Origin: an uncultured Latescibacterota bacterium
GTDB taxonomy: Bacteria > Latescibacterota > UBA2968 > UBA8231
Length of the DNA stretch: 64,000 nt
Direction of reading: 5' to 3'
Assembly: GCA_958295495.1 (NCBI GenBank)
Contig: OY282352.1
Coordinates: 868,001 to 932,000 of the forward strand
Both the position numbers and the translations under genes were made by a program. Shown in pieces: positions 50,120 through 59,592 of the stretch (position 1 is the first letter of the stretch; each line of letters starts with the position of its first letter). The notes beneath the pieces are model-generated. The model did not search any database. It was not told the DNA's origin and saw nothing but the letters and a program-made list of their open reading frames with translations.

Positions 50120-51061
50120 ATGAACAGGGAACAACTCACGCAAGATCTACCAGTCGGCGGCCAAGCCGTCATCGAAGGGGTGATGATGCGCGTACCCGGC
50201 AAAATCGTCACCGCGGTGCGGGCGGCTGACCACCAGATTGTGGTGCGCGAGGAAGCGTACGATCCCCTAGCGCGGCGCTATCGTCTGTTGAGTCTGCCCG
50301 TATTGCGCGGTGCTCTCTCTTTTTTTGAAATGATGCTCATTGGGCTGAAGGCCCTCAATTTCTCAGCCGATGTCGCCAGACAGGGCGAGAAGGTCGAGCA
50401 GCGGGAGGATTGGCGGGAGCAATTGGCCTTGTGGGCGACGATGATCTTTTCCATGGGACTAGGCGTGGGTCTGTTCTTTTTCTTGCCCCTGTTAGCTGCC
50501 CAGCTCTTCAGCTTGCAGGAGAACGCCCTCGAGTTCAACCTAGTGGCTGGTGCTGTGCGGGCGACGCTTTTGATCCTCTATCTTTGGGCGATAAGTCAGT
50601 GGCGCGAAATCCAGCGAGTTTTTCAATATCACGGTGCCGAGCATAAAAGCATCTTCACCTTAGAAGCTGGTGCCGAGCTGACGGTAGCAACGGCGCGGGG
50701 CTTCGGCCGACTGCATCCGCGCTGCGGGACCAGCTTTATGCTGATCGTAGTGCTCTTTGCGATCCTGATCTTCGCCTGCGTGGATTCGCTGTTCCCGCTC
50801 GTCTTTGGGCACACGCAGAGCCTTTTTGAACGCTTTGCCACCCATTTTGTGGTGCTGCCCTTTATCGCGGGGACGAGCTTTGAGTGGCTCAAGTTCTCGG
50901 GCAAGAAGCGCAATGCCCCGCTGGTCCGGTTGCTGAGTGCCCCAGGGCTGTGGTTGCAGCGCATTACGACTCGCGAACCGGACGACGACCAGCTAGAAGT
51001 CGCCCTGTTCGCGCTGCGCCGCGCCCTAGATGAAGAAGTCGAGGCCAACCCATCGTGTTAG
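50120..51061 (+). CDS. DUF1385 membrane protein (YqhQ-like)
   Basis: 313 residues. The N-terminal signature GGQAVIEGVMMRVPGKI and the FQYHGAEHKSIFTLEAG and GRLHPRCGTSF motifs define DUF1385. Four or five membrane helices lie between residues ~100 and 250 (FFLPLLAAQLF, ATLLILYLWAIS, LIVVLFAILIFACVDSLFPLVF). Function unknown; conserved histidines and a cysteine suggest metal binding or an enzymatic site at the membrane. It sits in the widespread rpmE-DUF1385-prfA-prmC order and overlaps prfA by seven bases. Confidence 0.92.
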   Translation: MNREQLTQDLPVGGQAVIEGVMMRVPGKIVTAVRAADHQIVVREEAYDPLARRYRLLSLPVLRGALSFFEMMLIGLKALNFSADVARQGEKVEQREDWREQLALWATMIFSMGLGVGLFFFLPLLAAQLFSLQENALEFNLVAGAVRATLLILYLWAISQWREIQRVFQYHGAEHKSIFTLEAGAELTVATARGFGRLHPRCGTSFMLIVVLFAILIFACVDSLFPLVFGHTQSLFERFATHFVVLPFIAGTSFEWLKFSGKKRNAPLVRLLSAPGLWLQRITTREPDDDQLEVALFALRRALDEEVEANPSC

Positions 51062-52122
51062 ATAAATTGAGCGAATACGAGCAGCGCTACGAGGAGCTAA
51101 GTGCGCTTATGGCCGATCTGGCTACCAGCCAAAACCCGGCTCAGTACCAGAAGCTGGCGCGGGAGATGGGCGATTTGCAGGAAGTGGTGGCTTTAGCGGG
51201 CCAGTACCGCGCCGCGCTGGAACAATTCGCAGAGGCTGAGGAGATCATCGCCGATGGTAGCGATACAGAGCTAGTCGAGTTGGCCGCAGCCGAACGCGAC
51301 CCACTAGGGGTAAAAGTGGTGCAGTTAGAAGAAACACTTAAAGTGCTGCTGATTCCCAAAGACCCCAACGACAGCCGCAACGCCATCGTCGAGATTCGCG
51401 CCGGCACCGGCGGCGACGAAGCCGGGCTTTTCGCCAGCGACCTATACCGCATGTACCACCGCTTCGCCGAGCGCAAGGGCTTGAAAACCGAGGAGCTTTC
51501 CTCCAGTCAGAATCCGGCCGGCGGCTTTAAGGAGGTAGTGTTCGTGGTCTCGGGCGCGGACGCCTTCGGCCAGCTCAAGTTCGAGAGCGGGGTACACCGC
51601 GTGCAACGGGTTCCCAAAACCGAGGCTTCGGGCCGGATTCACACGTCGGCGGCCTCGGTGGCGGTTCTGCCCGAAGCTAAAGAGGTGGAGGTGGAGATCG
51701 CTCCCGAGGACTTGAAAATCGAAGTGTACCGCTCCAGCGGGCCTGGCGGCCAGAGCGTCAATACCACGGATTCGGCCGTAAAAATCACCCACATCCCAAC
51801 GGGCATTATCGTCTCCTGTCAAGACGAGAAGTCGCAGCTAAAGAACAAGAACAAGGCATTGAAGGTTCTCCGCGCCCGGCTCTACGACAAATTGCAGGCC
51901 GAGCAAAAGGCCGAGCGCGACGCCGACCGCGCCGGCCAGATCGGCTCTGGCGACCGCAGCGCGAAAATTCGCACCTACAACTTCCCACAGGGCCGAGTCA
52001 CCGACCACCGCATTGGCTTGTCCCTCTACCGCCTAGAGGAAATCCTCGACGGCGATTTTGAAAAATTCATCGAGCAATTGGCCCTTGCATCTCAGCAGGA
52101 CGCGCTAGCGGCAGACCTATGA
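51055..52122 (+). CDS. prfA: Peptide chain release factor 1
   Basis: Terminates translation at UAA and UAG; 355 residues. The GGQ motif is in [19 protein letters not shown]. The tripeptide region reads [15 protein letters not shown], where RF1 usually has PAT/PxT, and the RF1-type (not RF2) context is clear. No in-frame frameshift site, as expected for RF1. GTG start after GAGG, overlapping DUF1385 by seven bases. It is followed by prmC, its methylase, with a 4-base overlap (ATGA). Confidence 0.97.
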   Translation: MLDKLSEYEQRYEELSALMADLATSQNPAQYQKLAREMGDLQEVVALAGQYRAALEQFAEAEEIIADGSDTELVELAAAERDPLGVKVVQLEETLKVLLIPKDPNDSRNAIVEIRAGTGGDEAGLFASDLYRMYHRFAERKGLKTEELSSSQNPAGGFKEVVFVVSGADAFGQLKFESGVHRVQRVPKTEASGRIHTSAASVAVLPEAKEVEVEIAPEDLKIEVYRSSGPGGQSVNTTDSAVKITHIPTGIIVSCQDEKSQLKNKNKALKVLRARLYDKLQAEQKAERDADRAGQIGSGDRSAKIRTYNFPQGRVTDHRIGLSLYRLEEILDGDFEKFIEQLALASQQDALAADL

Positions 52123-52991
52123 GCGGGCGCTCCTGGCGGCTGCTCGACATCCTCGAAGACACGCGCCGGTTCTTCGCGTCCAAGGGGTTGGAAAACGCCC
52201 GCCTACAAGCCGAGCTGTTGCTCGCCGCGGTGCTCGGTGTCAAACGCCTCGATCTCTACCTGCAATTTGAACGCCCCTTGCACCGCAGCGAAGTGGATCG
52301 CTACCGAGAATACGTGCGTCAGCGGTTGCGGCGCGTACCCGTGCAGTACATCACAGGCGTGGCCGCTTTTCGCCATCTAGAGCTGGCCGTGACGCCGGCG
52401 GTGTTGATCCCGCGCCCCGAGACCGAAGTGCTCGTCGATGTGGCCTTGGAGCTTTTGCCCGCAGGCGGCCGGGTCCTCGACCTGTGTTGCGGCTCAGGCG
52501 CGGTCGCCCTAGCACTGGCCCAAGAGGCGTCAGCGGCCGAGGTTGTGGCAACCGACGTATCGGCCGCTGCTTTAGAAGTAGCCAAGGCCAACGGCCAACG
52601 CTGCGGGCTAGACGGGCGCGTCGAGTGGCACTGCGGCGATCTATTCGCGCCCCTGTGCGGCACCGCGCCTTTTGACCTCGTCGCGGCCAACCCGCCTTAT
52701 GTGCGCCGCAGCGACTTGGCGCAACTAGCACCGGAAGTACGCGACCACGAACCTCATCTCTCGCTAGATGGAGGCGAGGACGGCTTGGCGTACCACCGTC
52801 GCATCGCGCAGGAGGCGGCTGACTTTATTCGCCCCGGAGGCCATCTACTTCTAGAGGTAGGCGACGGCCAAAGCGCGGCCGTGGAGGACCTACTTGCGCG
52901 GTCTGAACGCTTGACTGAGGTTCAGATAAGACCAGACTTAAACCAAATCCCCCGAGTCGTTGTCGCGCGTACGGCTACTCAGACGGGTTGA
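52119..52991 (+). CDS. prmC: Release factor glutamine methyltransferase
   Basis: N5-methylates the glutamine of the GGQ motif in release factors; 290 residues. N-terminal helical domain (~1-80), then a Rossmann SAM domain with VLDLCCGSGAVALALA and the NPPY catalytic motif (AANPPYVRR), and the EPHLSLDGGEDGL segment typical of PrmC/HemK. Overlaps prfA by four bases; radA begins 3 bases after its stop. Confidence 0.96.
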   Translation: MSGRSWRLLDILEDTRRFFASKGLENARLQAELLLAAVLGVKRLDLYLQFERPLHRSEVDRYREYVRQRLRRVPVQYITGVAAFRHLELAVTPAVLIPRPETEVLVDVALELLPAGGRVLDLCCGSGAVALALAQEASAAEVVATDVSAAALEVAKANGQRCGLDGRVEWHCGDLFAPLCGTAPFDLVAANPPYVRRSDLAQLAPEVRDHEPHLSLDGGEDGLAYHRRIAQEAADFIRPGGHLLLEVGDGQSAAVEDLLARSERLTEVQIRPDLNQIPRVVVARTATQTG

Positions 52992-52994
52992 GGC

Positions 52995-54368
52995 ATGGCC
53001 AAAAAGAACCGTTCCGCTTACGTCTGCCAGTCTTGTGGCCACAGTGCCGTGCGCTGGTTTGGGCGCTGTGCAGCCTGCGGCGAGTGGAACACCTGCGTCG
53101 AAGAACGGCCCCAAGCACCCGATAGCCGGCGCGAACATCTAACGGTATCGCCCCGCTCCCAATTGCAGCCCATTACCCAAGTTGATGATCAAGACCACGA
53201 GCGGTTGCAAATCGGCATTTCCGAGTTCGACCGAGTCTTGGGCGGCGGCATCATGCCTGGTTCGGTCGTCTTAGTCGGCGGCGATCCCGGCATCGGCAAA
53301 TCGACGCTTCTGTTGCAGATGGCCGGACAACTAGCGGCCTCTGATTTTCGCATCGCGTACATTTCCGCCGAGGAGTCGGCCGCGCAGATCCGCCTGCGCG
53401 CTGGGCGCTTGGGGGCGTTGTGCGAAAGCCTGCACGTGATGGCCGAGACCAGCCTCGCGGCCATTCTCGACCAGCTGCAATCCGCCGACCCGCTGGCTGT
53501 CATCATCGACTCGATCCAGACCATTTACATGCCCGAGCTAGAGAGTGCGCCCGGCAGCGTGACTCAAGTGCGCGAATGCGCTGCGCGGCTCGTCTATTTG
53601 GCCAAAGAGAGCGGCATTCCCACGTTTTTGGTGGGGCACATGACAAAAGAGGGCACGGTCGCCGGGCCGCGAGTGCTGGAGCACTTAGTCGATACCGTGC
53701 TCTATTTAGAGGGCGAGCGGCACCACCACTTCCGCATCCTCCGCGCCGCCAAAAATCGCTTTGGTTCGACCAATGAGATCGGGATTTTTGAGATGCGGGA
53801 TCAAGGGCTGATTGAGGTCGCCAACCCCTCCAAGATTCTGCTGGCCGAGCGCGCCGAGGGCGTATCGGGTTCGGCTATCGTCTGTAGCATGGAGGGCACT
53901 CGGCCGCTCTTGATCGAAATTCAGGCCCTCGTCTCGCGCTCTAGTTTTGGTTATCCACAGCGGGTTGCCACCGGCATCGACGCCAAACGGCTCTCGATTA
54001 TTATCGCGGTGCTCGAAAAGCGCTGCGGCCACGACCTGTCGAGCGAGGACATTTTCGTCAATGTCGTAGGGGGCATTCGCCTCGACGAGCCGGCGGTGGA
54101 TATGGGGGTGGGGTTGGCGATTGTCTCGAGCTTCCGCAACAAGCCCATTGACGCGCAGACCGTGGCCATTGGCGAGATCGGGTTGGGGGGGGAGATTCGG
54201 CCGGTGAACCAGATTGACCGGCGGGTGGCCGAAGCGCGGAGTTTGGGGTTTGAGCAGTGTTTGGTGGCACGGAGCAACTTGCAGGGGTGGAAGCGGCCGG
54301 AGGGGATGGAGGTGGTCGGGGTAGGGGGGATGGAGGCGGTTGAAGCGCTCGCATTTGGCTCAAACTAG
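52995..54368 (+). CDS. radA: DNA repair protein RadA/Sms
   Basis: RecA-like branch-migration helicase in recombination; 457 residues. N-terminal C4 zinc finger (YVCQSCGHSAVRW...CAACGEW), Walker A GGDPGIGKST at 95-104, AYISAEESAAQI, the KNRFGS motif, and a C-terminal Lon-like domain (GGIRLDEPAVDMGVGLAIVSS). ATG 52995 directly follows prmC. The next gene, after a 250-bp gap, is recA, so two recombination genes are adjacent. Confidence 0.96.
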   Translation: MAKKNRSAYVCQSCGHSAVRWFGRCAACGEWNTCVEERPQAPDSRREHLTVSPRSQLQPITQVDDQDHERLQIGISEFDRVLGGGIMPGSVVLVGGDPGIGKSTLLLQMAGQLAASDFRIAYISAEESAAQIRLRAGRLGALCESLHVMAETSLAAILDQLQSADPLAVIIDSIQTIYMPELESAPGSVTQVRECAARLVYLAKESGIPTFLVGHMTKEGTVAGPRVLEHLVDTVLYLEGERHHHFRILRAAKNRFGSTNEIGIFEMRDQGLIEVANPSKILLAERAEGVSGSAIVCSMEGTRPLLIEIQALVSRSSFGYPQRVATGIDAKRLSIIIAVLEKRCGHDLSSEDIFVNVVGGIRLDEPAVDMGVGLAIVSSFRNKPIDAQTVAIGEIGLGGEIRPVNQIDRRVAEARSLGFEQCLVARSNLQGWKRPEGMEVVGVGGMEAVEALAFGSN

Positions 54369-54540
54369 TTCCTTTTCTTCACAGCGCTGTTTCTCGCAGT
54401 TCCCAATTTCTGCTTTTCGCGGCCTTCTCCTCTTTCTTATAACATATTATTAAACAATAAATTGCGCGTATTCTTGCCGCTTGGCACGGCATTTGTTATG
54501 AATGAGTGGAGCAGCTTAACCCGCTTCAATTAAAAAATGC

Positions 54541-54579
54541 TTGACACCTGAACATTGATTCACTATCTTTTTGTTCAGG
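54541..54579 (+). promoter_or_regulatory. recA promoter with a candidate SOS-type inverted repeat
   Basis: TTGACA at 54541-54546 and TATCTT at 54564-54569 (17-bp spacer). The inverted repeat CCTGAACA (54547-54554) / TGTTCAGG (54572-54579) is perfect over eight bases with a 17-bp spacer that carries the -10. The placement, bracketing the -10 of recA, fits an operator such as LexA's. The half-site does not match the classic E. coli or Bacillus boxes, so the link to LexA is inference. The rest of 54369-54540 is AT-rich with no gene. Confidence 0.6.
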
Positions 54580-54624
54580 TTGGCGGTGTGCTACACATCT
54601 CATAGGACACGCGAGGAGGAAATC

Positions 54625-55740
<1,116 letters not shown>

Positions 55741-55752
55741 CCTCTGTGCTCT

Positions 55753-55845
55753 CGCGGGTCGAGGTGCCAAGGCTGCCTCTGGAACCCACGCCAAGACGGC
55801 CGCAGCACCTCGCACCCGCGCGTACTCCTTAACTCCCCCAAGGAG
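55753..55845 (+). promoter_or_regulatory. Leader with a large hairpin and a ribosome-binding-site-sequestering hairpin
   Basis: Arm CGCGGGTCGAGGTGC (55753-55767) pairs with GCACCTCGCACCCGCG (55805-55820), 15 base pairs with one bulge and a 37-nt loop. Immediately after, CTCCTT (55825-55830) pairs with AAGGAG (55840-55845), which is the Shine-Dalgarno of the 87-residue gene starting at 55852. There is no T-run, so the large hairpin is not a standard terminator. Confidence 0.6.
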
Positions 55846-55851
55846 GTAATT

Positions 55852-56115
55852 ATGCAGACTACAAGACTAAACCCCGCGTCCATCTCCTTGCAGGCGCGCA
55901 TTGGGCAAGCCCGCTCTTGGGCCGACTTGGAACTGCTATGCGAGCACATCGACAACGCCTATCAGCGCGGCGAGCTGGATCTGACCAGTGCCGACGAGTT
56001 GAGTGCCTTGGTTGCGGCTGCCGCCCTGAAGGTGCCCGAGCAACCCAGCATCCCCGCCGAAGCGCTCTTAGGGCAGGAGCGGGAAATGCTGCACAACGCC
56101 CGCCAAGCAGCCTGA
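55852..56115 (+). CDS. Small hypothetical protein after recA (87 aa)
   Basis: I do not recognise it. 87 residues, predicted all-helical: ARSWADLELLCEHIDNAYQRGELDLTSADELSALVAAAALKV, then QPSIPAEALLGQEREMLHNARQAA. There is no cysteine, no membrane helix and no signal. The AAGGAGG Shine-Dalgarno is consensus but can be masked by an upstream hairpin. The position after recA is where recX often lies, yet this is far too short and dissimilar for RecX. A terminator follows, so it can be cotranscribed with recA. A small helical regulator or partner is a guess. Confidence 0.7.
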   Translation: MQTTRLNPASISLQARIGQARSWADLELLCEHIDNAYQRGELDLTSADELSALVAAAALKVPEQPSIPAEALLGQEREMLHNARQAA

Positions 56116-56153
56116 CCAAGCCGCGAGACAACCTTCCTTTAGGGTGGGCCAAC

Positions 56154-56190
56154 AAGGGCGTCGGAGTTTTTTGTTCCGGCGCCTTTTGTT
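56154..56190 (+). terminator. Intrinsic terminator after the recA-87-residue gene unit
   Basis: AAGGGCGTCGGA (56154-56165) pairs with TCCGGCGCCTT (56175-56185), with one bulge and one G-T. The T-rich loop (GTTTTTTGT) and a following TTGTTT give it a terminator profile, of moderate strength. Confidence 0.65.
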
Positions 56191-56224
56191 TGCAAAAAAC
56201 AGCCCATGCCGTATAATCAAAGGC

Positions 56225-56770
56225 ATGCCCCGCAATTCGTTAGAAACCCCCGCCTTAAGAGTGCTAATCGAGCGCCCGCAAGTAGAGCAGCGCATCGGCG
56301 AGATGGCCCAGATGCTAGCCGCCGACTACGCTGGGTCGGCCCCCTTGTTTGTCGGTCTCCTCAACGGAGCAGTGCAGTTTATGATGGCCCTGATGGATCA
56401 CTTGCCCGAGGAGCTGTTGGCGCGGTTGGACTACGATTTCGTCGGTGTTTCGAGCTACCAAGGCACAGAGAACACCGGGCAGATCGAGCTGACCAAAGAT
56501 CTCGTCGTCGAGGTGGCCGGACGGGACGTGCTCGTCGTCGATGGCATTGTCGATACGGGCCGATCTCTAGATTTTGTGATGACCATGATAGAGTCGCGGC
56601 ACTCCCTTTCGCTCAGAGCATGTACGCTGCTGGACAAGGGCGCCCGCAGGGAGTTTCCAGTGCCGATAGATTACTGTGGTTTTGAAATTGAAGACACATT
56701 CGTCGTTGGCTACGGCATGGATTGCGACCAGCGCTACCGCGCCCTGCGCCACATCGCCGCCATTGGATGA
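56225..56770 (+). CDS. hpt: Hypoxanthine phosphoribosyltransferase-like purine salvage enzyme
   Basis: 181 residues. PRTase fold with the Hpt flexible-loop region (DYDFVGVSSYQGTENTGQIEL), the phosphate loop starting V102 (VLVVDGIVDTGRSL) and the C-terminal DTFVVGYGMDCDQRYRALRHIA. The usual acidic pair in the VxxEDIxDTG motif reads Asp-Gly here, the E-D becoming D-G. Function as a guanine/hypoxanthine phosphoribosyltransferase is likely from the rest. ATG 56225 follows AAAGG; the upstream in-frame start would include the terminator. The epimerase gene follows after 20 bp. Confidence 0.88.
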   Translation: MPRNSLETPALRVLIERPQVEQRIGEMAQMLAADYAGSAPLFVGLLNGAVQFMMALMDHLPEELLARLDYDFVGVSSYQGTENTGQIELTKDLVVEVAGRDVLVVDGIVDTGRSLDFVMTMIESRHSLSLRACTLLDKGARREFPVPIDYCGFEIEDTFVVGYGMDCDQRYRALRHIAAIG

Positions 56771-56790
56771 GATAGAGGAGAAGAGGAGCC

Positions 56791-57609
56791 ATGGCCCCCA
56801 AGAAAGTCTTAATTACCGGCGTTTGCGGATTGATCGCCGGGGCTGTGTATCGGCATCTGCGCACCCAACCCGACCGCTATGATGTCTATGGCCTAGCGCG
56901 GCGGTCCCAGCTTTCTGAGCGGGCACCCAGAGACGCAGAGTTGGGAATTCCCGAAGAGAAATTCACCCTCGCGGACCTGACCGACTACAACGCCATAGCA
57001 AAGGCCGTCGAGGGTATGGACGTGGTCGTGCAACTGGCAGCCGACCCGCGGCCAGACGCTAGTTGGGAGAGCCTGCTCGGCAGCAATATTATCGGGCCGC
57101 GCAATGTGCTGGAGGCCGCGAATCGCGCAGGCGTCAGGCGCGTAGTCTTCGCCAGCTCAATCATGGTATCTTGGGGCTACCAGCAGGAGGACCCGTACAA
57201 GGCCATTGCCGAAGGTCGCTTCGACGCGGTCGATGCCGGTCAGGTACAGGTCGTGACCCACGAATGGCCGCAGCGGCCGACCGGCCTCTATCCAGCGACC
57301 AAAATTTGGGGCGAGGCCCTAGCGCGCTACTACGCCGACGTACACAATATGTCGGTGCCCTGTCTGCGCATCGGCTGGGTCAATGCCGAGGACCACCCGC
57401 GCGACGAGCGGGGCGGTGCCATCTGGTGCAGCCAGCGCGACGTGGTGCAGCTCGTGCAACGCGCAATCGAGGCCCCCGCGGACTTGCGCTTTGATATTTT
57501 TTACGGAGTGTCCAACAACCGCTGGCGCTGGGTCGATATCGACCATCCGCGCGAGGTCTTGGGCTATATTCCCGCAGACAGCGCCGAAGAGAAGCTGGGG
57601 CTGGCCTGA
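56791..57609 (+). CDS. NAD-dependent epimerase/dehydratase family protein (SDR, uronate dehydrogenase-like)
   Basis: 272 residues. Extended SDR: nucleotide motif GVCGLIAG at 10-17, VVQLAADPRPD, VVFASSIMV, and the catalytic pair in YPATKIWGE (Y-x-x-x-K). The short C-terminal domain with WRWVDIDHPREVLGYIPAD resembles uronate dehydrogenase or UDP-sugar epimerase relatives; a specific substrate cannot be assigned. GAGGAG precedes the ATG. The next gene begins four bases after the stop. Confidence 0.85.
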   Translation: MAPKKVLITGVCGLIAGAVYRHLRTQPDRYDVYGLARRSQLSERAPRDAELGIPEEKFTLADLTDYNAIAKAVEGMDVVVQLAADPRPDASWESLLGSNIIGPRNVLEAANRAGVRRVVFASSIMVSWGYQQEDPYKAIAEGRFDAVDAGQVQVVTHEWPQRPTGLYPATKIWGEALARYYADVHNMSVPCLRIGWVNAEDHPRDERGGAIWCSQRDVVQLVQRAIEAPADLRFDIFYGVSNNRWRWVDIDHPREVLGYIPADSAEEKLGLA

Positions 57610-57613
57610 GCCA

Positions 57614-58168
57614 ATGGGCCGAGCGCCTAAGACCAAAACGGACCTATTGTCCGTCAAGCTCTTCTTTGTCGTCCTAGGGGCTATTGCCGCCTACAATGTC
57701 GTTAGTTGGGTGCGCGGCGCGCCGGAATGGGAGGAGCGGACCTATGAGGCGGGGGCCTTCACAGTGCAGATGGCCGGCCGGCCCAATCTGCGCAAGCTGC
57801 GCGAGCCGTTGCCCTTTGGCGAGGTAGAGTTCCAATACCTAATGTTCGAGCGCGCCGACGTGCAATACGCCGTTGCCTATGGAGACGTGCCCGAGACCGT
57901 CCCAGCCGATAGCGCGATTGCCGCACGCCGCGATGTCATCTTGCACAAGGTGAAGGGGACGATCCTGTCGGAGGCCGCCGTTGAGATGGACGAGCATCCC
58001 GCTTGGCAGACGCAAATACAAGCTGCGGACCAAAGCCTCCTGCGATTGCAGAGCCTACAGGTAGGCCAGCGGCTCTATAGCTTGATGGTGGTCGGAGCAC
58101 CCTATGCTTTTGACGACCCCTCGGATATCGAGCGATTTTTCGCGTCCTTCAGGCTCGCTGAGCCATGA
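57614..58168 (+). CDS. Hypothetical protein with one N-terminal membrane helix
   Basis: 184 residues. Basic start (GRAPKTKTDLLSVK), one membrane helix at about 14-32 (LFFVVLGAIAAYNVVSWV), then a soluble domain of ~150 residues (EWEERTYEAGAFTVQMAGRPN, YAVAYGDVPETVPADSAIAARRD, LYSLMVVGAPYAFDDPSDIERFFASFRL). The last part has a helix-strand layout like small periplasmic domains, but I recognise no family. The ATG is 4 bases after the epimerase stop, so the two are probably cotranscribed. Confidence 0.78.
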   Translation: MGRAPKTKTDLLSVKLFFVVLGAIAAYNVVSWVRGAPEWEERTYEAGAFTVQMAGRPNLRKLREPLPFGEVEFQYLMFERADVQYAVAYGDVPETVPADSAIAARRDVILHKVKGTILSEAAVEMDEHPAWQTQIQAADQSLLRLQSLQVGQRLYSLMVVGAPYAFDDPSDIERFFASFRLAEP

Positions 58169-58177
58169 TGATAAGCC

Positions 58178-58276
58178 CCGGTCGAGCTGGTTGGCAAAGG
58201 CGACTTGCAAACGGCCGTGGATCGGCTGACCGCCTTTCTCAAAGAGGGCCAGCGGGCCGACTTGACGCTCGTCTGA
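58178..58276 (+). pseudogene. 3' fragment of an unidentified gene
   Basis: 33 codons with protein-like composition (PVELVGKGDLQTAV...LTAFLKEGQRADLTLV) ending in TGA, preceded in frame by a stop and with no start codon. It looks like the last helix or so of a lost enzyme. No family was assigned. It lies in the 366-bp gap between the membrane-anchored hypothetical gene and the Gfo/Idh/MocA gene. Confidence 0.4.
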
Positions 58277-58325
58277 ATAAGTGCGGAACGACGAAGACGC
58301 CGTACGCAACATGTTCAAAAGAAAA

Positions 58326-58365
58326 GGGCTTATATCCCAAGCCGGAAGGCATGAGTTATAAGCCC
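58326..58365 (-). terminator. Terminator of tRNA-Val(GAC)
   Basis: Perfect 9-bp stem GGGCTTATA (58326-58334) / TATAAGCCC (58357-58365), flanked by AAAA on the left, so on the minus strand it is followed by TTTTC. It lies 11 bases downstream of the tRNA 3' end. Confidence 0.75.
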
Positions 58366-58376
58366 CTTAAAAATTA

Positions 58377-58453
58377 TGGTGGGCAATCGCAGACTTGAAC
58401 TGCGGACCTCCTGCATGTCAAGCAGGCGCTCTAGCCAGCTGAGCTAATCGCCC
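58377..58453 (-). tRNA. tRNA-Val(GAC)
   Basis: 77 nt with encoded CCA. Acceptor GGGCGAT / ATTGCCC, D-arm TAGCTCAGCTGGCTAGAGC. Anticodon stem CCTGC / GCAGG with loop TTGACAT (GAC), T-arm CGCAG TTCAAGT CTGCG. Nearly the same scaffold as tRNA-Val(CAC) at 42126, so the two are a duplicated pair that diverged in the anticodon arm. Confidence 0.95.
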
Positions 58454-58534
58454 TCATGTTGCCTAATTGCAAACGGGCCAATAATATATCCCCGCATACC
58501 AACTGCGTCAAGGTCGCGCGGAGAGGAGATCAAA

Positions 58535-59587
58535 ATGCCCACCACCTACCGAGTTGGACTCAGCGGCTGCGGGCGGATGGGTGCCACTATTGACGACGAA
58601 GTCAAAGGCGGCCCCAATGCCCGGCTCTATCTGCCGTATTCGCACGCGGCGGCAATCGTCGCCTGCGAGCGCATGGAACTGGTCGCCGTCTGCGACCCGG
58701 TCGGGGAGAAGGCCGAACGCATCCGCACGCGCTACAGTGCCCAACGAGCCTATGCCGATTACAGGGAAATGATCGAGCGCGAAAATCTCGACGTGATCAG
58801 CATTGCCACTCGCCCAAGCCGGCACGCCGAGCAGGTGATTTTCGCCGCCGAAGCTGGCGTCAAAGGCATCTACTGCGAGAAGGCGCTGTGCAACGCGGTA
58901 CACGAGATGGACGCGATGCTCGCCGCTTGCGAGCCGCGCGGCATCAAGTTCAACTACGGCACACAGCGGCGTTATGCCGCGCTTTACCGCCATGCACGCG
59001 CCATGATTGAGCGCGGCGACATCGGTCAGGTGCAGACAGTTGTGGCCCATTGCGGGATCAGCGTGGCGCAATGGGGGCACACGCACGCAGCCGACATGAT
59101 GCTCTTTTTCGCGCTGGATGCAGAGGCGGAATTCGCCCAAGGGACGGCACAGGCAGAGGCCGCGGATTGGGAGGGAGACCGGCTAACCATCGATCCGAGG
59201 ATCAGCAGTGGATACGTGCAGTTCAAAAACGGGGTTCACGCCTACTTGGTGGGAGCACCTAATTGGGAATTCGAAATCAGCGGCACCGAGGGCCAGCTAC
59301 GCACCCTGAGCAACGGGATGGGCTATAGCTTGCGCCAGAAAGACGAGCACGGGGAATTGCGTCCAGTGGCCGCGCCCGCAGCCATAGTTGAGAGTGGCAC
59401 GCTGCGCGGAATGGAGGATATCGTCCGAGCACTCGACGAGGACGGCGATACTCGAGGCAATCTGCCGCTCGCCTGTCGCAGCCAAGAGCTAATTTTCGCG
59501 ATCGTGGAGTCGCATCGGCAGGGTGGGGCGCGGGTGGCCTTGCCGCTGGAGAACCGTGCCCTGTCGATTGCTCCAGACCACTACTAG
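58535..59587 (+). CDS. Gfo/Idh/MocA family oxidoreductase
   Basis: 350 residues. Rossmann start VGLSGCGRMGATIDD (GxGxxG variant), AVCDPVGEKAERI, ISIATRPSRHAEQVIFAAEAGVKGIYCEKAL, where the catalytic Lys region is EKA in place of the commoner EKP. The C-terminal domain includes GISVAQWGHTHAADMM (histidine) and GAPNWEFEISGTEGQL. Such enzymes oxidise or reduce inositol or sugar derivatives with NAD(P); substrate unknown. GAGAGGAG precedes the ATG. Its stop overlaps or adjoins the rlmH start. Confidence 0.92.
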   Translation: MPTTYRVGLSGCGRMGATIDDEVKGGPNARLYLPYSHAAAIVACERMELVAVCDPVGEKAERIRTRYSAQRAYADYREMIERENLDVISIATRPSRHAEQVIFAAEAGVKGIYCEKALCNAVHEMDAMLAACEPRGIKFNYGTQRRYAALYRHARAMIERGDIGQVQTVVAHCGISVAQWGHTHAADMMLFFALDAEAEFAQGTAQAEAADWEGDRLTIDPRISSGYVQFKNGVHAYLVGAPNWEFEISGTEGQLRTLSNGMGYSLRQKDEHGELRPVAAPAAIVESGTLRGMEDIVRALDEDGDTRGNLPLACRSQELIFAIVESHRQGGARVALPLENRALSIAPDHY

Positions 59588-59592
59588 TGCCA

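Noticed and set aside
57383..57613. 77-codon extension of the membrane-anchored hypothetical protein
   Set aside because: It overlaps the epimerase gene; ATG 57614 starts right after the epimerase stop and directly gives the membrane helix.
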